This document shows positions 53,493 to 63,654 of a DNA stretch of 64,000 nucleotides, piece by piece. The notes under the pieces are model-generated. The model ran no database searches and was not told where the DNA came from. It saw only the letters and a list, made by a program, of their open reading frames with translations. Position numbers and translations under genes: made by a program. Each line of letters opens with the position of its first letter. The stretch's first letter is position 1. Source of the stretch: Sinanaerobacter sp. ZZT-01 (GTDB taxonomy: Bacteria > Bacillota > Clostridia > Peptostreptococcales > Anaerovoracaceae); assembly GCF_035621135.1 (NCBI RefSeq), contig NZ_CP141728.1, forward strand, positions 2,542,001 to 2,606,000. The letters are read 5' to 3'.

Positions 53493-55001
53493 ATGAATCA
53501 TAAGACAGGAAAATACATTATGGCTTTCGATCAGGGAACTACAAGCTCACGCTGCATTCTATTTAATCGGCAGGGTGAAATGGTTACTTTGGCGCAGAAG
53601 GAATTTCGTCAGCATTATCCAAAACAGGGATGGGTTGAGCATGATGCGATGGAAATCTGGTCGACACAAATTGGAGTGGCACAAGAAGCGATGTATAAAG
53701 TGCAGGCAACGTACAAAGATATCGCAGCAATCGGCATTACAAATCAAAGAGAAACAACGGTGGTGTGGGACAAAATATCGGGATTGCCGATTCATCCGGC
53801 TTTGGTTTGGCAGTGCAGAAGAACAGCACCGTATTGTGATACTTTAAAAGAACAAGGTCTAACTGATTTTTTTCACAAGAAAACAGGGTTGCTGATTGAT
53901 GCATATTTTTCTGCGACAAAATTAAAATGGATATTAGACCATGTAGAGGGAGCACGGGAGCGGGCAGAAAAAGGAGAGCTGCTTTTTGGAACGATAGATA
54001 CCTGGCTTATATGGAATTTATCAAAAGGAAAGATTCACGCAACTGATTATTCCAATGCAGCAAGAACGATGCTTTTTAATATTCAGACACTGAAATGGGA
54101 TGAAGAGATTTTATCTTTCTTTTCGATCCCTAAAAAAATGCTTCCTGAGGTGAAGCCTTCCAGCGGTATTTACGGGAACACGGATCCTTCTGTATTTGGG
54201 AGTGAAATTCCAATTTCCGGTGCTGCAGGAGACCAGCAGGCTGCCTTGTTTGGGCAAACCTGCTTTACGGAAGGAATGGCAAAAAATACTTATGGAACAG
54301 GTTGTTTTCTGCTGATGCACACAGGAAGCCAGCCCGTGTATTCTGAAAATGGTCTTTTGACAACGATTGCCTGGGGAATAGACGGAAAAGTAGAGTACGC
54401 TTTGGAAGGCTCTATTTTTATCGGCGGAGCGGCAATTCAATGGCTGCGTGATGAATGCAAACTGTTAGCATCCTCCGCAGAGTCAGAGGAGCTGGCAGGT
54501 AAAGTGGAAGATTCGAATGGAGTATACTTGGTTCCTGCATTTGTCGGGCTTGGTGCACCTTACTGGAATCCGTATGCAAGAGGAATGCTAGTTGGCTTGA
54601 CCAGAGGTGCAAACCGGGAACATATTATACGGGCTACCTTAGAATCGATAGCGTATCAGACGCAAGAGGTACTGCAACTGATGGAGCAAGATTCCGGTGT
54701 GAGCTTAACAACTTTAAAGGTTGATGGAGGTGCCTGTGCAAACAATTTGTTGATGCAGTTTCAGGCGGACATCATACATTGCCCCGTGGAAAGACCGATT
54801 TGCACTGAAACGACAGCACTGGGAGCCGCTTACTTGGCTGGTCTGGCTGTTGGATATTGGAAAGATAAAAATGAAATCAGAGAAAATTGGAGGATGGAAA
54901 GACGTTTTGAAGCCTCTATGAAAGAAGAGACACGAAAGCAGCTCTTAAAAGGCTGGAGGCGTGCTGTCTCCGCAGCCTTGGCTTGGGCAGAAGCAGAATA
55001 A
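53493..55001 (+). CDS. glpK: Glycerol kinase
   Basis: A 502-residue FGGY kinase making glycerol 3-phosphate. [14 protein letters not shown] at the start (phosphate 1), [25 protein letters not shown] and [16 protein letters not shown] follow. No glpF or glpD is next to it; it sits between hemW and a cyclic-nucleotide-binding-fold protein, breaking the usual hemW-hrcA order. AGGAGGGG precedes the ATG. Confidence 0.96.
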   Translation: MNHKTGKYIMAFDQGTTSSRCILFNRQGEMVTLAQKEFRQHYPKQGWVEHDAMEIWSTQIGVAQEAMYKVQATYKDIAAIGITNQRETTVVWDKISGLPIHPALVWQCRRTAPYCDTLKEQGLTDFFHKKTGLLIDAYFSATKLKWILDHVEGARERAEKGELLFGTIDTWLIWNLSKGKIHATDYSNAARTMLFNIQTLKWDEEILSFFSIPKKMLPEVKPSSGIYGNTDPSVFGSEIPISGAAGDQQAALFGQTCFTEGMAKNTYGTGCFLLMHTGSQPVYSENGLLTTIAWGIDGKVEYALEGSIFIGGAAIQWLRDECKLLASSAESEELAGKVEDSNGVYLVPAFVGLGAPYWNPYARGMLVGLTRGANREHIIRATLESIAYQTQEVLQLMEQDSGVSLTTLKVDGGACANNLLMQFQADIIHCPVERPICTETTALGAAYLAGLAVGYWKDKNEIRENWRMERRFEASMKEETRKQLLKGWRRAVSAALAWAEAE

Positions 55002-55063
55002 ATTTTTGATAAAACTACGACTACGTACCGTCCCTTATTAAAGGGGGGCAAAGGAGAATGAAA

Positions 55064-55477
55064 ATGAAGCAGTATTTAGAATTATTGAAAACAACACCTT
55101 TATTCTATGGAATCAAGGAATCAAAAGATTTGGAATGGCTATTTAAGTGCGTTGACGGAAATGTGAAGACATATCGAGCAGGGGAGACCATCGCAGAGGA
55201 AGGTGAAGCACTGTATTTTACGGGAATGGTTGTTTCCGGAATCGCACAGAGCATTTATAAAGATAAGAGTATACTCACTGACGCAGGAGAATTATTTGAT
55301 TTTTGCTTTGATGAGGGAAAATCCATTCAATCAGAAGCAAAAATCATTGCAAAAACAGATTGCAGTGTCTTATGGATGCGATGGATTCGGCTGAAAAAGG
55401 TATGCAACTTTGAGTGTGAATTTCATAAAAAGGTCATTGATAATTTAGAAAAATTAACGAAATGTTCGAATCAATAA
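55064..55477 (+). CDS. Cyclic-nucleotide-binding-fold protein lacking a DNA-binding domain
   Basis: A 137-residue protein that matches only the N-terminal half of Crp/Fnr regulators: TTPLFYGIKESKDLEWLFKC, then the YRAGETIAEEGE turn and a barrel strand FTGMVVSGIAQSIY. The C-terminal winged helix is absent; the frame ends soon after the dimer helix (VIDNLEKLTKCSNQ), and no helix-turn-helix appears in other frames downstream. The cysteine-rich composition (six Cys) is unusual. Either a truncated regulator or a stand-alone sensor domain. ATG 55064 has correct spacing from AAGGAG; ATG 55058 does not. Confidence 0.78.
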   Translation: MKQYLELLKTTPLFYGIKESKDLEWLFKCVDGNVKTYRAGETIAEEGEALYFTGMVVSGIAQSIYKDKSILTDAGELFDFCFDEGKSIQSEAKIIAKTDCSVLWMRWIRLKKVCNFECEFHKKVIDNLEKLTKCSNQ

Positions 55478-55542
55478 GAAGAAATATAAAATAGAGGAGG
55501 ACTTCTTAGGTGCAATCATAAAAAAGGGAAAGGGGTATTTTT

Positions 55543-56457
55543 ATGGATTCGAACGAGGATAGAATCAGGTTCGAGCAAAAAGCCTTAAGAGTTTCGATGT
55601 GGGGAGCGATTCTCTTTGTTCTTTTGGAGTTTTATATGGCTTTGAGGACACACTCGCAGGCCGTATTAATGGATTCAGCATATGATGCAGCAGAACTGGT
55701 GACCATTGTAATTTCTTTAAGACTGGTACCGTTATTATATAAGCCAATGACTGAAAAAAGACCATTTGGTTATGCACAAGTTGAGACGTGGCTTCTTGTG
55801 ATTAAAGGTTTCATGCTTCTTGCGGTTACTGTCGGACTGGTTGTAAATAATATACAGATTATTTTACAGGGGGGCAGTCACGTCAATTTTACACTGGTCG
55901 CATATTTTGAATTGTTTGCTGCGATTTTAGGAATTTTAATTGTAATTTGGCTGAAGCGGATGAATTGTGGGTTACAGTCGCCGATGGTGGATGTGGAAAT
56001 CAGCGGATGGTGGATTGACACCATTGCGAGTATGGGAATGGCATGTGCGTTTTTTATTCCTGCAATTTTCCATACGGAGGCAGTAAAAACGCTCACACCG
56101 TACTTGGACTCCGCTGCTGCAATCGTTTTAACTTTTTTCATTTTGCCAACACCGATTCGCCTGGTTTTAAATGGGATGAACGATTTGTTTTTAATGGCTC
56201 CGGAACAAGAAGTAGTAAGTCAAATCAAACAAATTTCTGATGAAGTGCTGCAAAAACACACATTTGGAGAAAAAATATCTATGGTAACGTATGATATTAT
56301 GCGGATGGGGCGGAGATTTTGGGTCTCGATTTATGTAACTTCGAACAAAGATACCATAAGTATTTCTGAGTGGGCTTCCGTACAGAGAGAAATAGAGCTG
56401 GCATTGATGGAAGAATTTCACGATGTATATGTAGAGTTATTACCCGAGATTGAATAG
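55543..56457 (+). CDS. Cation diffusion facilitator family transporter
   Basis: A 304-residue membrane protein with about six helices and a C-terminal cytoplasmic domain. The metal site in helix 2 is DSAYDAAELV (DxxxD), and helix 5 has ISGWWIDTIASMG (D in place). Probably exports a divalent metal (Zn, Fe or Mn) in exchange for protons. No regulator gene is evident nearby. AAAGGGG precedes the ATG. Confidence 0.88.
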   Translation: MDSNEDRIRFEQKALRVSMWGAILFVLLEFYMALRTHSQAVLMDSAYDAAELVTIVISLRLVPLLYKPMTEKRPFGYAQVETWLLVIKGFMLLAVTVGLVVNNIQIILQGGSHVNFTLVAYFELFAAILGILIVIWLKRMNCGLQSPMVDVEISGWWIDTIASMGMACAFFIPAIFHTEAVKTLTPYLDSAAAIVLTFFILPTPIRLVLNGMNDLFLMAPEQEVVSQIKQISDEVLQKHTFGEKISMVTYDIMRMGRRFWVSIYVTSNKDTISISEWASVQREIELALMEEFHDVYVELLPEIE

Positions 56458-56575
56458 GGGAATGGATCAAGATGGGAACTGAAAGCATAATGCATCCCAA
56501 TTTGATTATGGTGATTGACGAAGAGGCCTTGAGCTGGTAGCAAGGCTAAAGAAGCAGGAGAGAAAATGGAAACTA

Positions 56576-56607
56576 AAAGAGGTAGAGCTTTAAAACTTTA
56601 CCTCTTT
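56576..56607. terminator. Terminator between the CDF transporter and the cytidylate-kinase-like gene
   Basis: AAAGAGGTA/TACCTCTTT, 9 bp, 14-nt loop; serves both converging genes. The bases just before hold a 22-codon frame (56472-56540) that I read as non-coding. Confidence 0.65.
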
Positions 56608-56612
56608 GTATT

Positions 56613-57236
56613 TTAAGCGTTTATCTGTTTTACAAATTTTAAGAGTAGGTCGACCGTAGATTGGATACCAAGGGTGCTGCTATTGATGGATAGGTCATAA
56701 CGGTTTATTTGACCCCACTTTTCACCCACATAATAGTCATAATAAGTAGCCCTCCGCCGATCTGTTTTTTTCATAAATTCTTGCGCACCTTCTTCAGGGA
56801 TTCCGTAGGAATGGATGACGCGGTTTAGTTTATCCTCCCGATCTGCATGAATGAAGAAACGAATGATATTTTCTTCTTTTTCCAGTATATAGTCAGCGCA
56901 TCTGCCGACAATCACACAGGAGCCTTCCTCGGCGATTTTTCGTATCGTCTTTGATTGCAGTAAGAACAAGCGGTCATTCATAGGCAAGTCATTTATGGTA
57001 GGAATGTGACTTCCAAAGGTACCGATATTAAACGCTAAAGAGGTCCAAAACGGATTTGAGGGTTTTTCATCCGCATTTTCAAAAAGATCCGGATCAATAC
57101 CGCTTTCTTCCGCTGTTCGGGTAATCAATTCTTTATCGTAGAAGGGAATCTTTAACTGTTCCGCTAATTGCTTACCGATTTCTCGGCCGCCGCTGCCATA
57201 TTCGCGGGCAATGGTGATGATAATTTTATGATCCAT
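56613..57236 (-). CDS. Cytidylate kinase-like family protein
   Basis: A 207-residue P-loop protein: IIITIAREYGSGGREIGKQL with the nucleotide-binding loop, GSCVIVGRCADYIL and RVIHSYGIPEEGAQEFMKKT. This is the cytidylate-kinase-like family, related to but distinct from Cmk; the substrate is not established. AGGAGATG precedes the ATG. Single gene on the minus strand. Confidence 0.9.
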   Translation of the reverse strand: MDHKIIITIAREYGSGGREIGKQLAEQLKIPFYDKELITRTAEESGIDPDLFENADEKPSNPFWTSLAFNIGTFGSHIPTINDLPMNDRLFLLQSKTIRKIAEEGSCVIVGRCADYILEKEENIIRFFIHADREDKLNRVIHSYGIPEEGAQEFMKKTDRRRATYYDYYVGEKWGQINRYDLSINSSTLGIQSTVDLLLKFVKQINA

Positions 57237-57330
57237 GTTTACGCATCTCCTATCTGTCTAATAAAGTTATAAAATCCAAAGAATAAATGAATACTATTAC
57301 TATATGGTTTGCTTCATAACGAATCAATAA

Positions 57331-57389
57331 ATACATTTCAGATAAAATGCGTTGATCTTGTTACTTGAGACGTATTTATTCTATGATAA
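57331..57389. repeat. Degenerate 59-bp repeat, copy 1
   Basis: Starts ATACATTTCAGATAAAAT and ends TATTTATTCTATGATAA. Ungapped comparison with copy 2 gives 43 identical bases of 59 by my count. Confidence 0.5.
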
Positions 57390-57429
57390 GTGCAAATCGC
57401 TTTCTGTTTACTTCAATTGGATATAATCG

Positions 57430-57488
57430 ATACATCCGAAATAAAATCGATTGATTTTGTTCCAAATGACCTATTTATTATATCATAA
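57430..57488. repeat. Degenerate 59-bp repeat, copy 2
   Basis: Starts ATACATCCGAAATAAAAT and ends TATTTATTATATCATAA, 99 bp after copy 1. Both lie in the noncoding gap between the cytidylate-kinase-like gene and the hrcA promoter; no other feature is visible from 57237 to 57540. Confidence 0.5.
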
Positions 57489-57543
57489 ACTTTATTTGCT
57501 CAAAGAAAAGAATAAAAAAATTAAAAAATATTTTGGAAATCTA

Positions 57544-57572
57544 TTGACAATATAATATGTCAATGGTAAATT
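57544..57572 (+). promoter_or_regulatory. Promoter of the hrcA-grpE-dnaK operon
   Basis: Consensus TTGACA and TAAATT at 17-bp spacing, directly before the CIRCE operator. Confidence 0.65.
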
Positions 57573-57581
57573 TAGATTATA

Positions 57582-57610
57582 GTTAGCACTCACCCAAATA
57601 GAGTGCTAAC
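57582..57610 (+). promoter_or_regulatory. CIRCE element, HrcA operator
   Basis: GTTAGCACTC-N9-GAGTGCTAAC, a perfect copy of the CIRCE consensus. HrcA bound here represses the heat-shock operon until GroEL is titrated by unfolded protein. Confidence 0.97.
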
Positions 57611-57644
57611 AAATTAAAAATATATTTGAAATGCGGTGAGTCGA

Positions 57645-58694
57645 ATGGATTTAAATGAAAGAAAATTAAAAATATTGCAGGCTATCGTTGGAGATTTTAT
57701 TTGTTCCGCAGAACCGATAGGCTCCCGCACCCTTTCCAAAAAATATAACATGGGAATCAGTCCTGCAACGATACGCAATGAGATGTCTGATTTAGAGGAA
57801 ATGGGTTATTTAACGCATCCGCATACTTCCGCTGGACGTGTTCCGTCGGCAAAAGCATATCGATTATATGTAAATCAGCTCATGAAGGATTATGAGCTTC
57901 CGGAAGACGAAAAGAGAGCAATCTCACAAAAATTGACATCGAATATCACTGAGCTGGATCGGACAATTGAACATGCAGCAGCTCTATTGTCAGAATTGAC
58001 AAATTTGACATCCTTTGCGATCAGTCCGAAACAGGATGAAAATCGGTTAAAATATATTAATCTTTTACCGGTGGATGAGTCGACAGTCGTTCTTATGATT
58101 GTAGCGGAAAATGGTAAAGTCTCCAATACAGCTTTAAAAATAAAAGTGCCTTATACGGAAGAAAATCTCGTCTTACTGTCGAAGGTCATGACGCATAATT
58201 ATAAAGGAAGAGCTTTGAGTGATATTCTTACACTGGATATTATAAAATCGTTTGAAAAAGATTTGAAGGCACTTTCAAAATTAGCAGAAAGTATTATGCC
58301 GGATTTTTTAGCAACGTTAGAAAATATGTTAAATGTAGATTTGTATTTGGAAGGGCTTACCAATATTTTTTCAATACCGGAGTATAACAATATAGAAAAA
58401 GCAAAGGTGTTTTTACAAATGCTCCATCAAAGACAGCACTTTACCGATGTACTTGTAAATCGCGACAATGGGATCGTCATTACGATCGGCGATGAAAACA
58501 GCGATGAGATTTTAAATGATTGCAGTTTAATCACAGCAGACTATCGAATAAATGGAAAGCTGATTGGTAAGTTAGGCGTGATTGGACCTACGAGAATGAA
58601 GTATGATGAAGTTACATCTGTTATAAAATACATGACAGACAATATAAGCCAAGCATTTCAATTAGAGGGAGGAAAAGATGAGGATGAAAAATAA
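57645..58694 (+). CDS. hrcA: Heat-inducible transcription repressor HrcA
   Basis: A 349-residue repressor: winged helix with GSRTLSKKYNMGISPATIRN and EMSDLEEMGYLTHPHTSAGR, then the dimerisation/GAF-like domain. It acts on the CIRCE site just upstream. ATG 57645 is 4 nt after GGTGAG; a GTG at 57636 would add three residues. Its end overlaps grpE by 17 bp. Confidence 0.97.
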   Translation: MDLNERKLKILQAIVGDFICSAEPIGSRTLSKKYNMGISPATIRNEMSDLEEMGYLTHPHTSAGRVPSAKAYRLYVNQLMKDYELPEDEKRAISQKLTSNITELDRTIEHAAALLSELTNLTSFAISPKQDENRLKYINLLPVDESTVVLMIVAENGKVSNTALKIKVPYTEENLVLLSKVMTHNYKGRALSDILTLDIIKSFEKDLKALSKLAESIMPDFLATLENMLNVDLYLEGLTNIFSIPEYNNIEKAKVFLQMLHQRQHFTDVLVNRDNGIVITIGDENSDEILNDCSLITADYRINGKLIGKLGVIGPTRMKYDEVTSVIKYMTDNISQAFQLEGGKDEDEK

Positions 58695-59274
58695 TCAGGA
58701 AGAAGCGCAGGTGAAGGATTCCACAGTAGAAGAAGGGGTTAAGAATGCGGAAGCTAAGCATGAAGCTACAGAAGAAGCTGCTGTAGATGAAACAGACACG
58801 GAAAAAGTGAAGAATGGAGAAGAAGCTGCCCAAAAAGAGAAAGAGGTAACGAAAGAAGAAGAGGATATTCAGACTCGTTATCTTCGTTTAGCAGCAGATT
58901 TTCAGAATTATAAACGAAGAGTTGAAAAAGAGAAAAGTGACATTTATGCATATGCCAACGAGAAAATCGTGACAGAATTGCTTGATGTAATAGATAATTT
59001 TGAAAGAGCCATTGCACACGGTGAGGATTGCAAAGATCCAAAGATGTTAGAGGGCATGGCAATGATTTTCAAACAATTTAAGGGGGTACTTGAAAAAAGT
59101 AATGTTGAAGAGATTAAGGCAGAAGGGGAAGCGTTTGATCCCAATTATCACCATGCGGTGATGACTGAGAATTCCGTTGAATACGAAAGCGGCAAAGTAA
59201 CAGCCGTTTTACAAAAGGGGTATCTGCTGAATGGAAAGGTGATTAGGCCTTCCATGGTTAAAGTAGCAGAATAA
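58678..59274 (+). CDS. grpE: Nucleotide exchange factor GrpE
   Basis: A 198-residue GrpE with a long acidic N-terminal tail (about 60 residues), then YLRLAADFQNYKRRVEKEK in the dimer helix and the C-terminal beta domain (VLQKGYLLNGKVIRPSMVKV). It releases ADP from DnaK. GGGAGG lies within the end of hrcA, 5 nt before the ATG. Confidence 0.97.
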   Translation: MRMKNNQEEAQVKDSTVEEGVKNAEAKHEATEEAAVDETDTEKVKNGEEAAQKEKEVTKEEEDIQTRYLRLAADFQNYKRRVEKEKSDIYAYANEKIVTELLDVIDNFERAIAHGEDCKDPKMLEGMAMIFKQFKGVLEKSNVEEIKAEGEAFDPNYHHAVMTENSVEYESGKVTAVLQKGYLLNGKVIRPSMVKVAE

Positions 59275-59349
59275 AAATCAGTAAAAAATGCAAAAAATAG
59301 TAAGACAAATAAGTATAACAATGAAAATGTGAAAAAGGAGATGTATATT

Positions 59350-61224
59350 ATGGGTAAAGTAATCGGTATAGACTTAGGTACAACAAATTCATGTGTATCA
59401 GTATTGGAAGGTGGCGAACCTACCGTCATTACAAATGCAGAAGGAAATAGAACAACACCATCTGTAGTTGGCTTTGCAAAAAGTGGAGAACGTTTGGTTG
59501 GTGAGACAGCGAAAAGACAAGCAATCACAAATCCGGATCGAACCATCGCATCCATAAAACGACACATGGGTACGGAACATAAGGTAGATATTGATGGAAA
59601 ATCCTATACGCCGCAGGATATTTCCGCTATGATTTTATCTAAATTAAAAGCGGATGCTGAAAGCTATTTAGGCGAAAAGATCACAGAAGCAGTTATCACA
59701 GTTCCGGCGTATTTTACAGACGGCCAGAAGCAGGCAACAAAGGATGCCGGAAAAATTGCAGGGCTAGATGTAAAAAGAATTATTAACGAACCAACTGCAG
59801 CAGCTCTTGCTTATGGATTGGATAAGGATACGGAACATCATAAGGTGTTAGTATATGACTTAGGAGGCGGTACCTTCGACGTTTCCATTTTGGAACTTGG
59901 TGATGGTGTATTTGAAGTACTGGCAACCAATGGAGATACGAAGCTGGGCGGTGATGATTTTGATAATGCAGTTATGAATTTCATTGCAGACAGCTTTGCA
60001 AAGGAAAATGGTATTGATCTTAGAAAAGATAAGATGGCACTGCAAAGATTGAAGGAAGCAGCAGAAAAAGCGAAGAAAGAATTATCCTCTTCACAGACGA
60101 CAAACGTCAATCTGCCATTTATTACAGTCAATGCCGACGGCCCGTTACATTTGAACATGGATATTACCAGAGCAAAATTCGATCAGCTTACAGCGGATCT
60201 TGTAAATAGAACCATTGAGCCAATGCAGAAGGCAATGAAGGATGCCGGCGTAACGATGTCTGACTTAGAGAGAGTCATTTTGGTAGGTGGGTCTACAAGA
60301 ATTCCGGCAGTACAGGATGCCGTTAAAAAGGTTACTGGAAAAGATCCATTTAAGGGTATTAATCCGGATGAATGTGTAGCAATCGGTGCTTCCGTACAGG
60401 CAGGCGTTTTGACCGGAGAAGTGAAAGACGTATTGCTTCTGGATGTTACCCCGCTTTCTTTGTCAATTGAAACATTAGGCGGTGTGGCTACTAAGCTCAT
60501 TGAAAGAAATACTACGATTCCGACGAAGAAGAGCCAGGTATTTTCAACGGCTGCGGATAATCAGACGGCAGTTGATATTCACGTATTACAGGGTGAAAGA
60601 GAAATGGCAAGTGATAATATCACTTTAGGACGTTTCCAGCTTTCCGGAATTCCATCTGCACCTCGTGGTGTGCCTCAGATTGAAGTTACTTTTGACATTG
60701 ATGCCAATGGTATTGTAAATGTAAGTGCAAAGGATATGGGAACCGGTAAGGAACAGAGAATCACCATCTCTTCTTCCAGCAAGCTTTCCGACGATGAAAT
60801 CAAGCAGAAGGTTAAGGAAGCTGAGCAGTATGCGGAAGAAGACAAAAAGAAGAAAGAAGAAATTGAATCAAGAAATCGTGCAGAGACATTGATTTATGAG
60901 ACAGAGAAGAGCGTAAACGAATTAGGAGATAAGTTATCTGCTGATGAAAAAGCAAAGATAGACGAGGCAAAAGAAGCCTTAAGTAAGGCTTTAGAGGGAA
61001 ACAACATTGAGGAAATCAAGGCGAAAACAGAGACACTGACAAATGAATTCCATGCTGTTTCAACTAAACTATATCAGCAGGCACAGGCAGCAGGAGCTGA
61101 TCCGAATGCAGCAGGTGCAGCAGGCGGTTTTGATCCAAATGCGGCTGCTGGCGGTCAGCAGGAAGGCCCGAGCGGAGATAATGTTGTCGATGCAGATTAT
61201 GAAGTCGTAGATGACAATAAATAA
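59350..61224 (+). CDS. dnaK: Chaperone DnaK (Hsp70)
   Basis: A 624-residue Hsp70. ATPase domain starts [34 protein letters not shown] and [13 protein letters not shown] follow; the substrate domain and helical lid end in a Gly/Ala-rich tail and [14 protein letters not shown] 59350 is 9 nt after AAAGGAG; ATG 59341 touches that site. Confidence 0.98.
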   Translation: MGKVIGIDLGTTNSCVSVLEGGEPTVITNAEGNRTTPSVVGFAKSGERLVGETAKRQAITNPDRTIASIKRHMGTEHKVDIDGKSYTPQDISAMILSKLKADAESYLGEKITEAVITVPAYFTDGQKQATKDAGKIAGLDVKRIINEPTAAALAYGLDKDTEHHKVLVYDLGGGTFDVSILELGDGVFEVLATNGDTKLGGDDFDNAVMNFIADSFAKENGIDLRKDKMALQRLKEAAEKAKKELSSSQTTNVNLPFITVNADGPLHLNMDITRAKFDQLTADLVNRTIEPMQKAMKDAGVTMSDLERVILVGGSTRIPAVQDAVKKVTGKDPFKGINPDECVAIGASVQAGVLTGEVKDVLLLDVTPLSLSIETLGGVATKLIERNTTIPTKKSQVFSTAADNQTAVDIHVLQGEREMASDNITLGRFQLSGIPSAPRGVPQIEVTFDIDANGIVNVSAKDMGTGKEQRITISSSSKLSDDEIKQKVKEAEQYAEEDKKKKEEIESRNRAETLIYETEKSVNELGDKLSADEKAKIDEAKEALSKALEGNNIEEIKAKTETLTNEFHAVSTKLYQQAQAAGADPNAAGAAGGFDPNAAAGGQQEGPSGDNVVDADYEVVDDNK

Positions 61225-61244
61225 GTTTTATAGGGAAATTAGAG

Positions 61245-61270
61245 GCACTTCTCTTGACGAGAAGTGCTTT
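61245..61270 (+). terminator. Hairpin between dnaK and dnaJ, partial terminator
   Basis: A perfect 9-bp stem GCACTTCTC/GAGAAGTGC with a 5-nt loop and only three T. It probably attenuates or processes the message so dnaK exceeds dnaJ. Confidence 0.6.
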
Positions 61271-61319
61271 ACCCTTTAAACTAAGTAAGTTATAACTAAT
61301 AGATGGGGGATATGATATA

Positions 61320-62462
61320 ATGGCAGACAAAAGAGACTACTACGAAGTCCTTGGAATAAAAAAAGGGGCTACGGAAGCAGAAATTAAATCTGCTTTTCGT
61401 AAAAAAGCTATGGAATTTCACCCAGATCGAAATCCAGGAGATAAAATAGCAGAAGAAAAATTTAAAGAAGTAAACGAAGCATACGGGATACTTTCCGACC
61501 CTCAAAAGAAGGATAAATACGATCGGTTTGGGTTTGCCGGAGTGGATCCGAATGCCGGATTTGGCGGCGGTGGTTCTGGCGGCTTCTCTGGATTTGGCGG
61601 TTTTGAAGATATATTCGGCGATTTGTTCGGCGGTGCTTTTGGCGGCGGATTCTCTCAGTCAAGAAGAAATGGACCGAGAAAGGGACAGGATCTTCAAAAG
61701 CAAATGAATATTACTTTTGAAGAAGCTGCGTTTGGTACAAAAAAACAGGTACAGCTGAATAAGTATGTAGCTTGTGAAGAATGCGGCGGAAGCGGAGCGG
61801 AAAAGGGTACATCTAAAGTAACGTGCCCGAATTGCAATGGTTCCGGTCAAGTTCGTACCGTACAGAATACTCCGTTTGGACAATTTGCAAGTTCGCATAC
61901 CTGTGATCGCTGTGGCGGCAGTGGACAAATTACTGAAAAGCCTTGCCATTCTTGTAATGGAAGCGGGAAGATTCGAAAGACGGTTACCATCTCAGTTGAT
62001 ATTCCTGCTGGAGTGGATAATGACAGCGTCATTCCGATTCGAGGACAGGGAGAACCTGGTACAAATGGAGGGCCAAATGGCGATTTGTATTTAGTCATTG
62101 CGGTTTCTCCTCATAAGCTCTTTAAACGAAAGGGCAATGATTTGTGGCTGGATATGCCAATCACCTTTACACAGGCAGCTTTGGGTGCGGAGATTACAGT
62201 TCCGACTCTTTCGGATAAGGTAGCTTATAAGATACCTGCAGGAACACAGCCTGATACGGTATTTCGTTTAAAAGGAAAAGGTGTCAAGAGCCTTCGTTCC
62301 GGGAAATACGGTGATTTATATGTGAAGGTCATTCTTGAGGTTCCAACGAAACTAAGTGGAAAGCAGAAAAAGATGATTGAAGAATTCGGAGAATCCTTAA
62401 ATCATGATGGATATGCAAAAAGAAAAAGTTTTTCAGAGACAATGAAAGAGTTATTCAAATAA
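61320..62462 (+). CDS. dnaJ: Chaperone DnaJ (Hsp40)
   Basis: A 380-residue type I J-protein: J domain with FHPDRNPG (HPD motif), a Gly/Phe-rich linker (about 75-115), four zinc-finger repeats ([32 protein letters not shown]) and the C-terminal substrate domain. Stimulates DnaK ATPase. Confidence 0.98.
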   Translation: MADKRDYYEVLGIKKGATEAEIKSAFRKKAMEFHPDRNPGDKIAEEKFKEVNEAYGILSDPQKKDKYDRFGFAGVDPNAGFGGGGSGGFSGFGGFEDIFGDLFGGAFGGGFSQSRRNGPRKGQDLQKQMNITFEEAAFGTKKQVQLNKYVACEECGGSGAEKGTSKVTCPNCNGSGQVRTVQNTPFGQFASSHTCDRCGGSGQITEKPCHSCNGSGKIRKTVTISVDIPAGVDNDSVIPIRGQGEPGTNGGPNGDLYLVIAVSPHKLFKRKGNDLWLDMPITFTQAALGAEITVPTLSDKVAYKIPAGTQPDTVFRLKGKGVKSLRSGKYGDLYVKVILEVPTKLSGKQKKMIEEFGESLNHDGYAKRKSFSETMKELFK

Positions 62463-62469
62463 AAGGCTT

Positions 62470-62527
62470 AAAAAGCAGCATTTCTTGTCCGTCTGTAGAG
62501 CTACAGAGCCGGAGAAATGCTGCTTTT
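62470..62527 (+). terminator. Terminator after dnaJ
   Basis: AAAAAGCAGCATTTCT pairs with AGAAATGCTGCTTTTT, with an inner CTGTAG/CTACAG hairpin, then a T run. Confidence 0.9.
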
Positions 62528-62657
62528 TTATCTGATAGGAAATATCGCAGAAGAATTGATATTTTTGTAGCTTTCAAAGAAATCGCTTTTCTGTAATAGG
62601 GAAACGTTACAATTGCAATCATACATAAAACGGAAAGCAACCGGAAAGGAGTCTGAA

Positions 62658-63620
62658 GTGAGGTATTTTGAAATAAGGCTGTATACAAATCAAATCGGAC
62701 TGGAAATGGCAAGCGGCATGTTGTTATCTATGGGGATTACCGATTTTGTTACGGAAAACCCAGACGATTTAAGGGATTTTTTAGACAAGAAAAACTCCTA
62801 TGAATGGGACTATGTCGATGAAAGTGTATTGAATTTGTCAAATGTGGAACCCAATCTTACTTTTTATTTAGAGTGTTCCGAAGAAGGACAGAAGACGATG
62901 CAATGCTTTCGACACGCATTAGAGACTGTAAAAAGAGATGCAGAAGAAGCCGGAACGGACTATGGAAGGCTGGAGCTTTCTGTAACGGAGGTTTGTGATG
63001 AAGACTGGCGTGATAAATGGAAAGAATATTTTAAACCGACGCACATTACAGATCGTTTTGTTGTAAAACCGTCTTGGGAAGATTACGAAAAAAAAGAAAA
63101 TTCGGAGCTTGTAATTGAGATTGATCCGGGCATGGCTTTTGGAACGGGAACGCATCCGACAACTACGCTCTGCATTCGTATGCTGGAGAAATATATTGCT
63201 TCTTCCGATGAAATTGTTTTGGACGTCGGCTGTGGTTCCGGCATTTTATCGATTGCTGCGGCTCTTCTGGGAGTCAAGACGGTAAAAGGTGTTGAAATTG
63301 ACCCGATTGCTGTGGATGTGGCAAAAGAAAACGTACAGATGAACTGTTTAGAGTCTCAGATTGAAGTGTTTCAAGGAGATTTGACGAAGGGTCTTGCAGT
63401 TCAGGCGGATATTGTGGTGGCAAATCTCATGGCTGATTTAGTTATGCTTTTATCAAAGGATGTATCCAAGCATTTGAAGGGGAGAGGGATATATATTTCT
63501 TCGGGAATTTTAGTTGAGAAAAAAAATCAGGTTTCTCATTCCATTCAAAATTGCGGATTTGAAATCTTAGAGATCGCAGAAGAGGGAGAATGGTGTGCCA
63601 TTGTAGCACAAAAACGTTAG
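62658..63620 (+). CDS. prmA: Ribosomal protein L11 methyltransferase
   Basis: A 320-residue SAM-dependent enzyme that trimethylates L11. N-terminal recognition domain (about 1-130), then DPGMAFGTGTHPTT and VLDVGCGSGILSIAA (SAM motif). Start set at GTG 62658, 6 nt after AAAGGAG; an in-frame ATG 15 codons earlier lies before that site. Follows dnaJ as in most Firmicutes. Confidence 0.95.
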   Translation: MRYFEIRLYTNQIGLEMASGMLLSMGITDFVTENPDDLRDFLDKKNSYEWDYVDESVLNLSNVEPNLTFYLECSEEGQKTMQCFRHALETVKRDAEEAGTDYGRLELSVTEVCDEDWRDKWKEYFKPTHITDRFVVKPSWEDYEKKENSELVIEIDPGMAFGTGTHPTTTLCIRMLEKYIASSDEIVLDVGCGSGILSIAAALLGVKTVKGVEIDPIAVDVAKENVQMNCLESQIEVFQGDLTKGLAVQADIVVANLMADLVMLLSKDVSKHLKGRGIYISSGILVEKKNQVSHSIQNCGFEILEIAEEGEWCAIVAQKR

Positions 63621-63654
63621 ATAGAAAGTTTTATCTGGGAAAAAGGAGAACGGG

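Noticed and set aside
56472-56540. A 22-codon frame (MVIDEEALSW end) after the CDF gene
   Set aside because: Too short, with no binding site; it could be the start of a lost gene but nothing supports that.
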